A stretch of DNA of 64,000 nt. Origin: Synaphobranchus kaupii. Taxonomy: Eukaryota > Chordata > Actinopteri > Anguilliformes > Synaphobranchidae. The translations under genes and the position numbers were made by a program. Every line of letters begins with the position of its first letter. Position 1 is the first letter of the stretch. The stretch spans positions 68,256,349 through 68,320,348 of the forward strand of contig CM056383.1 in the NCBI GenBank assembly GCA_029718625.1, read 5' to 3'. The notes under the pieces are model-generated. The model was not told the DNA's origin. It saw only the letters and a list, made by a program, of their open reading frames with translations, and searched no databases. Shown one piece after another: positions 49,952-60,715 of this stretch.

Positions 49952-51119
49952 ATAAGCATTGCCAAGGCTTACCTAGTTACAGTTATATGTGTGTGTGAAA
50001 TTACAGTCAGACAGGCAGTATTCACAGACTGGCGAACATATATGCAACGAGCGTAATTTCCATTCTTCCGGAATGTTCTTGCGTTACAATATCTTAATCA
50101 AATTGTGAGAGATCGGCGCGGAACATGCTATATTTGGACGGCAATTTATCACATTTGCGAATAACAAATTACGTAATTGTACCTGACCTCATGTCTGCCA
50201 CGTACGAGACCGTTTGAACACGGCGATTCTCATTAGAGTTACACATGATTGCCTGCAGGAATGGGTTTACTCTCCTCCCCCACCTCCTCTCTCTTCTTTC
50301 TCTCTCCTCCCACCTCCTCTCTATCTCTCTTTCCTCCTCTTCCACCTCTCTCGTTCTTCATCTCTCATGCCGCTCTCATGCCGTCTCTTACGCTCCCTCG
50401 CTCCCTCCCTCCCTTCTCTCACTCGGACTGCTTTTTGAAAAATATTACCCATGATGTGCTCTTTGCTGCTTTTGGCACGTTGTCCATTTCCTGCATATCA
50501 TATCTTCCATTTTTTATTCTTAGGTACGATCAAAAATGTTTTTTTTTTTTTATGATTTTATTTTATTCACACGGACACATCATGTTTTAATCACGTGGGG
50601 TTTTGAAACGGCTATATCAGTGGTCGAGTTCTGGTGAAATATTTACCGTTCATAGAGCAGAATGGAAATATGGCGGATATAAAAAAAAAGTAACTAAACA
50701 TGAGCATAGAGCGTTTCATCAGGGCACCGATAAACACAGAGGAGTTTAGAAATATGTGTGTAATATATGTGTATACCCAGGATGTTGACGGTGCCTCTCC
50801 CTGGCTCATCAGTGCTGTTGCATGCAGGGAAGTGTAGTTTTTTGGGTCTCCCTGAGAGAGACGCCGTGTTGGGATGTTGAGAAACGGGACTCTGCCATTG
50901 CTGTGTGACTCAAGGGTCCCCATCATCAGCCTTTGTCTGCCGGTGCTATTGGAATTGATGAAGAATTCAGCTCCAATGACAGGATCGTTTTTCTCTCTTT
51001 AATTATGACGTCGGATTTATTGAGGGGAAAAGCTCTAGCTTGGCACGTTTGCCACAGAGGTAAACACTGGTGATGAGTTCTAGCCTCTGACATCTGCATG
51101 GTGCTGTGGGCGACTAAGG

Positions 51120-51380
51120 GGAGACAGTACCGGGGGTAGCAGAATATTGGAGTTATTAATGGGGGCAGTAGAGGGGTAGTGACTGGGGCAGTATTGGAGT
51201 GTAATGGAGGCGGTAGAGGGGCAGGGTAGGGGTATGAATGGGGCAGTAGAGGGGTAGTGAATGGGGTAATAGCAGGGTTATAGGGGCAGTAGAGGGGTAG
51301 CACAGTAAAACATTAGGCAGTAGAGAGATGGTCACTTTGCCTGTATAGGGGTTATAGGTGCAACAGAGGGGTAGTTGGAG
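51120..51380. repeat. Degenerate G-rich minisatellite (GGGGCAGTAGAGGGGTAGTG-like)
   Basis: Variants of GGCAGTAGAGGGGTAGTGAA recur about ten times with irregular spacing. Many GGGG runs are present on the plus strand, giving G-quadruplex potential. A CCCTAACCCTCGAACCCTAA stretch at about 51395-51420 follows. Confidence 0.7.
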
Positions 51381-51921
51381 TAGTGATGTTAGTTACCCCT
51401 AACCCTCGAACCCTAACCCCACCCACGGTACCCTCTCAGCATATGGGGGTCCTCCCGGTGCGGGGGTTACCAGCGGAGCCTCTTTGATGTTTGATGGCAC
51501 TCCAGGTGTTCACAGACAGCCCCCCCCCCCCCACTGGAGCGCCATGCAGTCGGGGGTGCTTGTGCATGTGTGCGCATGCATGCAAGCCCTCACTCTGCTG
51601 CGCCCCTGTTCCACTGTGCATTGTAAACACCCCCCTCCCCATCCCCACTCCCCAACCCCTTTCAATTCCAGTGTTCTGGCTTACCTCCTGATTAACCAAT
51701 GTTCTCTCATTTTATGCTTGGAGATCATTTGCAAGAGAAAAAAAAACAGTAAAATGTGAGGTAAAATGAAAAAATGAAAAATGAAATACGGGCCTGGTAT
51801 TTGGTGTGTAGAACCTCGTTTCAAAATTATGTGAGCGTTTTCCTTTCTTAAAATACAAAACTGTTTAAATTGATAACTGAAATTACCTTTTTTTGTAGAT
51901 TGCACTGCATTTTGTCTTTAA

Positions 51922-52221
51922 AGGTTGTATCAGCGATTTTGGGTGGAAACATAAATGATCACATTCATCTGATTTTTCCTCACGATCCGCTAGCTGCCCG
52001 CCCCAACCAATCACAATGATCTGCACAAACGCTAATACTCTTATCTCGCTGAAATCTTGACGGATTTACAAACGGTTTGGTTTCTTACAAACGTTATTAA
52101 CGTGGTTATAATTCTGGATGCTTGAACACTATTTTTTAAAACATAACATAATTATTCATAAGTATGTTTGTTTGGGATTTCGGTTCAGAAGTGACGTCAC
52201 CCAAAATCGCTGATACAACCT
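51922..52221. mobile_element. TTAA-flanked MITE, internally deleted copy (300 bp)
   Basis: The perfect terminal inverted repeats AGGTTGTATCAGCGATTTTG and CAAAATCGCTGATACAACCT have TTAA at both flanks (51918-51921 and 52222-52225). Relative to the copy at 59429-60035 it lacks a block after GCTGCCCGCCCC and most of the right arm after GTGACGTCAC. TTAA duplications occur in piggyBac and Kolobok superfamilies. No frame is present to decide between them. Confidence 0.9.
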
Positions 52222-52439
52222 TTAAAAGCCACAGTTAAGTTTTATGGGCATCTGTTATACGGGGATTTCCACAGATCAAGACCGATAACCTTTCCTCCCG
52301 CTATTGACTGCATGAACTTCAGTCCTTGAGTCTGAAAATGTTTTTAATTGACGCTCCTTTGGAATTATTATTCCCCGCTTCGGGCGTCGTATTGATCAGC
52401 TTTCTGCAGTTTCCAGATTGATTCATTCAAAAAATCCTG

Positions 52440-52800
52440 GGCGCAATAACAACTCCGTCACGATAAAAACGTTATCGTCTTCACCTTCAGGGGGAATCGC
52501 TTGCATTCAGCCCGTGTGCGCGGTATATCGCTCGCCGAATCAACACGGCGAACACGTCCCGCGGAACGTCCCTCCGCGGGCGATGAAGCTGTTCGTTCAT
52601 TAGGGGGCTCTTAGATAAGGAGTGTGTTGCAGCGGAGCGATGATGATGATGATGATGAATGCCTTCCTCGGGCTACACGCAGGGTCCGCGCTCTCGTCCC
52701 CCTCCCTGAGAGTGCGCTTGCCGCCGGCCGCGTTCGCGTCCCGAGCTGCGGGTCGATTGAGTCACGGTGTGGTCGTTTCCAGCCCGTCTGCGTGCGCGCT
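52440..52800. other. CpG-dense patch in erbb4 intron 1
   Basis: This local rise in CpG includes CGCGGTATATCGCTCGCCGA, CCGCCGGCCGCGTTCGCG and an (ATG)n run at 52640-52660. No exon or splice pattern was recognised. Confidence 0.4.
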
Positions 52801-53102
52801 CAAATTGGACACTTGAGATTTAAAAAAAAAAAAAAAAAGCGATTTTGAATTTGAGCCTCTCTGCTCCTGTTCCGGGAACCGTGGCTAAGTGGGCGGAGAT
52901 TACTGAAGAGCGATTCATGTCTTGCCAACTGGTAAACTGGTACATTGTAAGAATTATGCTTGGTATTATTGTCCTGGGGCTGCCCCCTCTGCACACTACT
53001 GCCGGTCTTGTTCAATGAGCTCATTCATTTGGATGTTGCTTTTGTCTCAGATGGAGGAGAAAAATAGGGGTCACAATAACTGCCCTGAGGCTTTTCACTG
53101 GC

Positions 53103-53169
53103 TGTGTGTGTGCGTGTGTGCGTGCGTGTGTGTGTGTGTGTGTGTGTGCGCGTGTGTGTGTGTGTGCGT

Positions 53170-53220
<51 letters not shown>

Positions 53221-53295
53221 CGTGTGTGCGTGCGTGTGTGCGTGCGTGCGTGTATGTGTGTGTGTGTGTGTGTGTGCGTGTGTGTGTGTGTGCGT

Positions 53296-53336
<41 letters not shown>

Positions 53337-53520
53337 TGTGTGTGTGTGTGTGTATGTGCGTGTGTATGTGTATGTGTGTGTGTATGTGTATGTGCGTGTG
53401 TGCGTGCGTGTGTGCGTGAGTGCGTGTATGTGTGTGTGTGTGTGTGTGTGAGTGCGTATGTGTGTGTGTGTTTCTCTGTGTGCACGCGTGTGTGTAGGCG
53501 TTTGTATGTGTTTCTATGTG
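53103..53520. repeat. Compound TG/CG/TA microsatellite (~420 bp)
   Basis: A long alternating TG tract carries many GTGCGTG and GTATGTG interruptions arranged in repeating blocks. For example, TATGTGTATGTGCGTGTGTG recurs near 53209 and 53385, showing duplication of larger blocks. Frames on both strands through it are artefacts. Confidence 0.95.
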
Positions 53521-53544
53521 CACGTGTAGATGGTGCATGTGTGT

Positions 53545-53622
53545 GAGAGGGAGAGGGAGAGGGAGAGGGAGAGGGAGAGGGAGAGGGAGAGGGAGAGGGA
53601 GAGGGAGAGGGAGAGGGAGAGA
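53545..53622. repeat. (GGGAGA)n hexanucleotide repeat
   Basis: About 13 perfect hexamers, directly following the compound TG tract. Confidence 0.95.
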
Positions 53623-54387
53623 TATCCAGCCTTGATTGCCTCCTCCAGCTTCCAGCTGTACACTTGGCTCCAGATAAGGTGACTCTAGGGGCCTGATGTA
53701 TGACTCTGTGCTGCTGGGAGATCATCCAGCTCTATCTACTGCTGTTTGACTGGCCTATTATCACCTGTGCTGGGGAGCCAGGGGCACGGAGCACTTCTCT
53801 TCCTGTAACTACATTACCCACAATACACCTCTGATTCTTACACGGTTCACTTGTTACCTTGGTTGCCGTGATCAATGTGAGGCCTAGACTGGCCAGAGAG
53901 GCTTCAAACGACACTAAGTCATTTCTAGGATTTATGTCCATTACAGTGGGCATGCCCCCTCTTGATCCTCTCCTCATTCAACATCATAAATAAGAGCTGG
54001 CCAAACGGTAACCACGTTGAAGCTAGATTGTAAAAAGGTCCGTCACCACAGCAAGCAATTATTAGGCTAAGTGAGCCCTGGTGGGGTGTAAATCTCTGGT
54101 AGCGTTCAAGCCTGTGTGCTGGGTGGAGTGTCCATTATTACCGTTAAACTTACACGAGGGGGTTGTATTTGGTATTTGTATTTTCAGTACAAAAGCATTT
54201 AATAAAATGCCAATAAACCAAGTTGAGGAATTAGATGGGTTTTGGGGAATCTGTTCTATATAGTGCAGTGTCTGATTCGTGTGCACAGACTGACTGTTTA
54301 CATTACAGTCAGCAATAATTCACAGCGCTAAATGAACAGTGTCAAAGGTCACTCTGGTAGCACTCTGGGTCTAGCTGGTGCTGACTA

Positions 54388-54693
54388 TGGGTGCGTCCCA
54401 ATACTCGATAAATGCACCCTCCTTTCCTCCACTACCACCTCCTCTCCTCCATGCCCCCAAAACCGATCTTTGTGTCATAATCTAATGTTGCTGATCTGGC
54501 TACATATTACTTACAAATTGATTAATGTCTCGACGCAAACCGCAATGCACCGCAATCAAGTGCACTGTATACTGTACATGCAACTACTTGTACTCTGTTC
54601 AGGCAGTTTTGCATACTTCCTGGTAGGAGAGGAGTGGTAGTGGGGGAGTCGAGGAAAGGAGGTGGGGAGTGAGTAATATTGGGACACAGCCTA
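54388..54693. mobile_element. Palindromic MITE with GGGTGCGTCC / GGACACAGCC ends
   Basis: The left end GGTGCGTCCCAATACT pairs with the right end AATATTGGGACACAGCC, and inner CCTCCTTTCCTCCA pairs with GGAAAGGAGGTGG. The trinucleotide TAT borders both ends and may be a 3-bp target duplication. It has the same end type as the fragments at 22960 and 29676. Confidence 0.6.
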
Positions 54694-54999
54694 TGTATCT
54701 AGTAGGCCAGGGGTGTTTGGCGTCCGACTCTCTGATTGGCTGGACAGGCAGCCAATGAGAGTGTCACTCTCTGGGTGGTACTCTGGTGGAGTGGATGGGG
54801 GGGGGGGGGGTGTCTGAGATCCCTCTTCCTGTTTGGTGATGTCATTGTGTGGCGGCGAAGTGACCTCACATGACACATGACCTCACATGACTACGTTTCA
54901 CACAGCGTTTTACACTCCTGCTCAAGATGTGCTAAGGGTGTAATATAACCTCACATAATCTTAAGCGTTCCTATACTTGGCAGTTATTACATTGTTATA

Positions 55000-55350
55000 C
55001 ACATGTTATGTGCTAATTTGTTACTGTGTTATTGCACTTCAATTACCCACGCATGTGGCCAACTCAGTAAAAGATTAAAAAAAGGCACTAAGGCTTATTT
55101 CTCTTCCATTATTAATAATAAAAGCATTTTTCTCTCAGTGTGTTAATGAAGGCAGAAATAATTTGCTGCCAATACACAGGCTCTTTTTATGTGTTGAGTT
55201 AGCGCCCGTGGCCAAGCTTCCCCTTCTGCTTAATAACCGTTTAAAGCAGCTCTACAGCCAAATGGCTGGCTTTATGCACAAGCAAAGGTTATTCTTTTTA
55301 TTTTTATTTTGTCCATAAATCCTCATCCAGGATAACCTTATAGCTTTCTG
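55000..55350. other. Unique AT-rich block, candidate conserved noncoding element
   Basis: This non-repetitive sequence is rich in homeodomain-like ATTA/TAAT cores, with blocks such as GAAGGCAGAAATAATTTGCT, GCCAATACACAGGCTC and CAGCTCTACAGCCAAATGGC. It looks like an enhancer-type element in the intron of a developmental gene. Conservation is not testable here. Confidence 0.3.
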
Positions 55351-55429
55351 CATGTTTTTCTTTTACTCCAAAGGAATTCACTTTCTGTACTCACAATAGG
55401 AAACAGTAGTGGTATATAAGACAGTATAT

Positions 55430-56815
55430 TCCGCTGTTTCATTGTGAAAGGCTCTATACCACTCTTCTGTGGATGCTTTGTTATATACCCTGTTTCAATG
55501 CGCAAGCCTATATGTGGCTGTTTTGTGAATACATTAGAATAGATCTCTGTTTCAGTGTGTAAGCATCTACTGTGTGCTCATGTTTAGTGAATACATTAGT
55601 CTGTACCCCTGTTTGACTGTGTAAGCCTTTCTGCTGATGTCTTGTGGATACATTGGTCTGTACCTCTGTTTGACTGTGTAAGCCTTTCTGCTGATGTCTT
55701 GTGGATACATTAGTCTGTACCTCTGTTTGACTGTGTAAGCCTTTCTGCTGATGTCTTGTGGATACATTAGTCTGTACCTCTGTTTGACTGTGTAAGCCTT
55801 TCTGCTGATGTCTTGTGGATACATTGGTCTGTACCTCTGTTTGACTGTGTAAGCCTTTCTGCTGATGTCTTGTGGATACATTAGTCTGTACCTCTGTTTG
55901 ACTGTGTAAGCCTTTCTGCTGATGTCTTGTGGATACATTAGTCTGTACCTCTGTTTGACTGTGTAAGCCTTTCTGCTGATGTCTTGTGGATACATTAGTC
56001 TGTACCCCTGTTTGACTGTGTAAGCCTTTCTGCTGATGTCTTGTGGATACATTGGTCTGTACCTCTGTTTGACTGTGTAAGCCTTTCTGTTGATGTCTTG
56101 TGGATACATTAGTCTGTACCCCTGTTTGACTGTGTAAGCCTTTCTGCTGATGTCTTGTGGATACATTGGTCTGTACCTCTGTTTGACTGTGTAAGCCTTT
56201 CTGCTGATGTCTTGTGGATACATTAGTCTGTACCTCTGTTTGACTGTGTAAGCCTTTCTGCTGATGTCTTGTGGATACATTAGTCTGTACCTCTGTTTGA
56301 CTGTGTAAGCCTTTCTGCTGATGTCTTGTGGATACATTGGTCTGTACCTCTGTTTGACTGTGTAAGCCTTTCTGCTGATGTCTTGTGGATACATTAGTCT
56401 GTACCTCTGTTTGACTGTGTAAGCCTTTCTGCTGATGTCTTGTGGATACATTAGTCTGTACCCCTGTTTGACTGTGTAAGCCTTTCTGCTGATGTCTTGT
56501 GGATACATTGGTCTGTACCTCTGTTTGACTGTGTAAGCCTTTCTGCTGATGTCTTGTGGATACATTAGTCTGTACCTCTGTTTGACTGTGTAAGCCTTTC
56601 TGCTGATGTCTTGTGGATACATTGGTCTGTACCTCTGTTTGACTGTGTAAGCCTTTCTGCTGATGTCTTGTGGATACATTGGTCTGTACCTCTGTTTGAC
56701 TGTGTAAGCCTTTCTGCTGATGTCTTGTGGATACATTATTCTGTACCTCTGTTTGACTGTGTAAGCCTTTCTGCTGATGTCTTGTGGATACATTGGTCTG
56801 TACCTCTGTTTGACT
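55430..56815. repeat. 57-bp minisatellite, ~21 homogeneous copies plus degenerate left edge
   Basis: The homogeneous array is 55608-56815. Its unit contains CTGTTTGACTGTGTAAGCCT, TTCTGCTGATGTCTTGTGGA and TACATTAGTCTGTACCT. Units differ mainly at two sites (CATTAGT/CATTGGT and TACCCCTG/TACCTCTG), whose pattern partly recurs every three units. From about 55430 to 55607, three strongly diverged units (TTTCAATGCGCAAGCC, TTTCAGTGTGTAAGCA) mark an old edge. Because 57 is divisible by three, the minus strand is open for 434 codons with a 19-residue repeat (DISRKAYTVKQRYRPMYPQ). There is no splice, promoter or family support for translation. Confidence 0.97.
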
Positions 56816-57479
56816 TTCTGAGCTCGTGTGCAGGTGTCTCTGTACCTTGATTTAAGCGCCATGCCCTTCACAGATTTAATCTGACCAAATATGAACCTCC
56901 GATACTGTACCTGCTGTCCCAGGGTAGAGGGGTTGGGTCATTGATTGGAAAATTTAGGCCCAGAACCAGTATTAGCACCAGAATTCCAATCATGGGTGTA
57001 CTGTAGAAAGTCACGCTGACCAGGGAGGGGGAGGAGGGTTGTTGTGACGTTGTGCGTCCGCCAGTGCCCAGAACACACTGCCGCTGAACCGCGATGCCCA
57101 AAATGTGCACACAGAGCCCAAGACTGCCTCCTCCGTCAAAAGTGCGAAGGACCCCTTTGTGAAAACATCACAGTCCTGTTCCCCCGTCGAACGCCAGACA
57201 GCGCCTTTTCAGAACGCGTGATTGTCAGCGTGCAATTAAGGGATGACAGGAAGCCTTTTACAATTGCCACGCAGAGGACTTACCAAAAAAGCCGCTCTCT
57301 TCAGACGAGAGGAGGAACGGGAGAGGGGAGTCGGCTCCTGTGATTGACAGCGTCACTCCGCTAATCCCCAACACGCCGCTTTATTGAGTTAGCGCCGCCG
57401 AACGTTGCGCCTTTTTTTTTTTTGGATTTTCCCCGCTCTTTTCTTCTCTTCCTTTTGTACGCCCACACGAAGGGACGGA

Positions 57480-58080
57480 TTAGAATGACAATAAAAATTT
57501 GTCTAATCTCCACAAAGGCACATTCATTACCGCAATGTAAAGAATTAAAAGCAATACAGTTGCGCCCCTATAATTCCCTGTCTTTGCCTGTTATTTTCCC
57601 AGAAGTGGTTGACAACAGAATGATTCGTTTTTTTCCCCCCCTCTCTTTCTACCCCCTCCTCTTGCTTCCCTAGCTAATCAAACGAACAAATACAATGTAA
57701 TAATAGGTTGGCAAACTTGGTGGTGGTGTGGGGGTGGGGAACGTCACTTTCAAAGAGCTTTTCATGTGCTTTGTGTAAATGTGCTTAAGTAAGACGGGGA
57801 ACAGGACTGTTGTTGTTACTGTTGTTGCAAATTCCGTTTTTCATCCCTCTTTTGTAATCCATTTGAAAATATTCACAGCTAATCTGCATTTACAATGTAA
57901 TTACAGCGGGGCCGTGTGTGATATTGACTGCTTTTGAGGCAACGCAAGCCCAACTTCATTTGGCCATTTAAGCCTGTAAGAATACATGTGAAACAAAGCT
58001 AAATACATTGCTTTTCTCCCCGCGGTTTAAGACATTTTTTTAACGGCCTTAAATTGTCATCATAAATTGAAAGGAGCTCT
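57480..58080. other. Unique AT-rich block, candidate conserved noncoding element
   Basis: Non-repetitive sequence includes ATTAGAATGACAATAAAAAT, AAAGGCACATTCATTACCGC, AATCTGCATTTACAATGTAA and GGCCATTTAAGCCTGTAAGA. It is dense in ATTA, TAAT and AATTA-type cores and sits just left of a CpG-dense patch. It may be an enhancer; conservation is not testable here. Confidence 0.3.
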
Positions 58081-58089
58081 TCTTCTTCC

Positions 58090-58530
58090 CTGTGAAAATG
58101 AAAGACGGCTCGTGTCGCGTTTTCACAGGTGGTCTTGTTAGCTTTCGTTCCCCACGTTTGGAAGCTATAATGGATGCTACGCGTAAGTGCGCAGGGACCT
58201 TTTTTTTCTCCGTCGTCTTTTTCTGGCCTCCCAGTTTAAATGGTTGCGCGGAGGTGTCGAGGCGATCGTTAACGGTAACGATAATAAATTCCCGCCGTGT
58301 AAATAGTTTCAATATTGGTACAGGGACGGCGGCGAGACGAGCAGCGGCCGTAATGGATGTGTCGTGGCGAACGGGAGGCGAGTTTCCGTCGTTATGGACG
58401 CCGCGCGCGGCGCCGTTGTGCGTTGTGTCGGGCGGCTGGCGGAGCAGCACGGCGGCGCCCCGGCGTTTTGTCCTTTTTAAACGCTCCTTTTGCGTCGGTG
58501 ACCTGTAATAAACGAGCGCTCGGCGAGAAA
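58090..58530. promoter_or_regulatory. CpG-island-like patch in erbb4 intron 1
   Basis: CpG dinucleotides are dense, especially 58325-58520 (GGACGGCGGCGAGACGAGCA, GACGCCGCGCGCGGCGCCGT, GGCGGCGCCCCGGCG). The surrounding intron is CpG-poor. A GTAATAAACGAGCG motif follows. No exon was recognised. It could be an alternative promoter, an enhancer, or just a GC-rich patch. Confidence 0.4.
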
Positions 58531-58640
58531 TGGCAGCTGAGGAGAGGCACCGGGGAGTGTGGGAATTCAGAGAGAGAGAGAGAGGGAGGGAGAGAGAAAG
58601 AGGAAAGAGGAAAGAGGGGGAGGTTGTTCCTCTTTTTTCT

Positions 58641-58644
<4 letters not shown>

Positions 58645-58678
<34 letters not shown>

Positions 58679-58848
58679 TGTGTGGATACCGCTGTGACAG
58701 GTGAAGATTGAGGGAAGGTGTGTAATGCGCCGTTGTGTCTTACCTCTGCGTAGCTACTGCATTGCGCTCCACATACAGGTATGTCTCCACAGTGGCGTCT
58801 CCTCCTGAACGTCTCTACACTCAGAGTGCAGGCAGTTACCTTACAGCC
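58645..58848 (-). repeat. Dispersed repeat with attached (CT)n tail, minus-strand copy
   Basis: The reverse complement of 58675-58848 matches 40786-40957 (AGTAGCTACGCAGAGG, GTCACAGCGGTATCCACACA and others). The adjoining (AG)n at 58645-58674 corresponds to the (CT)n tail of the other copy. Additional GA-rich sequence lies at 58570-58620. Confidence 0.8.
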
Positions 58849-59156
58849 TGACAGAAATAACAGGGCTCCTTTACTGGGGCGAGCAGGTACACACTGAAAC
58901 ACAGGGATCTGTCTGGCAGAGATGAAGAGGCACAATTTGCAGAGAAAGGCCCACACTTTCAGTGATACAGCACACTACAGCACAGCTGTTGCACAGTATC
59001 TAACACAGTAGATACTGGCTGGAATGTGTGTTTGTATGTGTGTGTATGTGTGTGTGAAAGAGAGGGACAGTGCAGTAAAAAGTCAGGTAAAAAAAGGTCA
59101 TTAGAGGTTTTAGACAGAAATGTACCCAGCAGAAGATGGTCCGTCAGCACATCCCT

Positions 59157-59285
59157 GCTTAGTCTGCGCTAGAAAGCCCCAGTAGCAGTCCCCAGACCCG
59201 CCCTGAAAAGACACACATCCCTCTTTAGTCTGCGCTACAAAGCCCCGGTAGCAGTCCCCAGACCGCCCTGAAAAGACACACATCC
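59157..59285. repeat. ~64-bp tandem duplication
   Basis: Two adjacent units contain TTAGTCTGCGCTAGAAAGCC / TTAGTCTGCGCTACAAAGCC, AGCAGTCCCCAGAC and GCCCTGAAAAGACACACATC. Confidence 0.93.
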
Positions 59286-59428
59286 TGAGGAGTAGGTTTT
59301 TTGGAATGTTTTTTTTTCAGTGTTCTAGAACTCCATTGCTTTTCAACCACCAGTAGTGATTGTTACATCAGCGTTAGAATGTTCAGTTCAGAGCATTCTA
59401 ATCACATATTTGTGAACTTACACCTTAA

Positions 59429-60035
59429 AGGTTGTATCAGCGATTTTGGGTGGAAACATAAATGATCACATTCATCTGATTTTTCCTCACGATCCGCTAG
59501 CTGCCCGCCCCATAAGCAGGCCGTCAAAAAACCGCGTCTCTGTAGGCAGCCCATGCTCCGAGATCGTACACAAAAACAATGGTACTACCAAGTACTCAAA
59601 ACCAAAATAAACAGTATTCCAACCAATCACAATGATCTGCACAAACGCTAATACTCTTATCTCGCTGAAATCTTGACGGATTTACAAACGGTTTGGTTTC
59701 TTACAAACGTTATTAACGTGGTTATAATTCTGGATGCTTGAACACTATTTTTTAAAACATAACATAATTATTCATAAGTATGTTTGTTTGGGATTTCGCT
59801 TCAGAAGTGACGTCACGTTTGTGCAGATCATTGTGATTGGTTGGAATGCTGTTTATTTTGGTTTTGAGTAGTTGGTAGTACCATTGTTTTTGTGTACGAT
59901 CTCGGAGCATAGGCTGCCTACAGAGACGCGGTTTTTTGACGGCCTGCTTATGGGGCGGGCAGCTAGCGGATCGTGAGGAAAAATCAGATGAATGTGATCA
60001 TTTATGTTTCCACCCCAAAATCGCTGATACAACCT
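59429..60035. mobile_element. TTAA-flanked MITE, longer copy with ~219-bp inverted repeats (607 bp)
   Basis: The ends AGGTTGTATCAGCGATTTTG and its complement are flanked by TTAA at 59425-59428 and 60036-60039. The arms 59429-59647 and 59817-60035 are near-perfect reverse complements of about 219 bp around a ~170-bp centre. It is the same family as 51922-52221. There is no transposase. Confidence 0.93.
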
Positions 60036-60644
60036 TTAATAGAGGGTTAAAATGGGTCTGGATTCACGGGCCCGTCTGCTGTTGGTGAACTCTCTTCTGG
60101 ATTTGCCGGGAATGTAACCTATTTCCAAACGCAACGTGATTCAAACCCAACGCCAGGCAGGCAGAAGCCATAAGGGCGCATCAGACAAATGCCTCTCTCC
60201 TCACTGCCTCTTAAGCACATGAGAAATGCATTTTAATAATTCCATGTCCATCTGTGAACGAGAGAGTGAGGGAGAGGGAGTGAGAGGGAAAGGCAGAGAG
60301 AGAGAGAGAGAGAGAGAGTGTGAGGAGAGGGTGAGAGAAATGGAGAGAAGGGAAAAAGGAGAGGAGGAGGAGAAATGACACGGTGGGTCCAATGTCAGCG
60401 TGCCCCCCCCCTCGCTCCCCCACCGTGGCCGTTTACCCGTGACAGTGGCACTCAATCTTAAACACCGCCCGGCGCTCCGTGCCCCTTCTGTTGGCACGAG
60501 GAGGTGAAAACAAGAGAAGAAGAACAAGACCGCACAGCTACCTGTGCCAGTCACAGAGAAAAATGGCTTCTGCCATCGCGGGCCAGCGGCGGCTTTAATC
60601 ATTATTGTGTCTTTGAGAAAACAGACGAGGGACCGCGAGTACAG

Positions 60645-60645
<1 letters not shown>

Positions 60646-60714
<69 letters not shown>
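60646..60714. repeat. (CA)n microsatellite
   Basis: A CA run with one AAAC interruption. GA-rich tracts occur nearby at 60296-60320 and 60818-60870. Confidence 0.95.

Positions 60715-60715
<1 letters not shown>

Noticed and set aside
51395..51420. True interstitial telomere repeat
   Set aside because: Only about three imperfect CCCTAA-like motifs occur, which can arise by chance in C-rich sequence.
55608..56815. CRISPR-like array
   Set aside because: Units are contiguous 57-bp tandem repeats with no unique spacers, in vertebrate DNA.
55567..56871. 434-codon minus-strand open frame as a repetitive protein gene
   Set aside because: The frame is open only because the minisatellite unit (57 bp) is a multiple of three and its unit lacks a stop in that frame. 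No promoter, splice site or protein family supports it.
58357..58704. Arg-rich plus-strand frames across the CpG patch as an exon
   Set aside because: Open frames are expected in CpG-rich, stop-poor sequence. No splice sites or recognisable domain were found.
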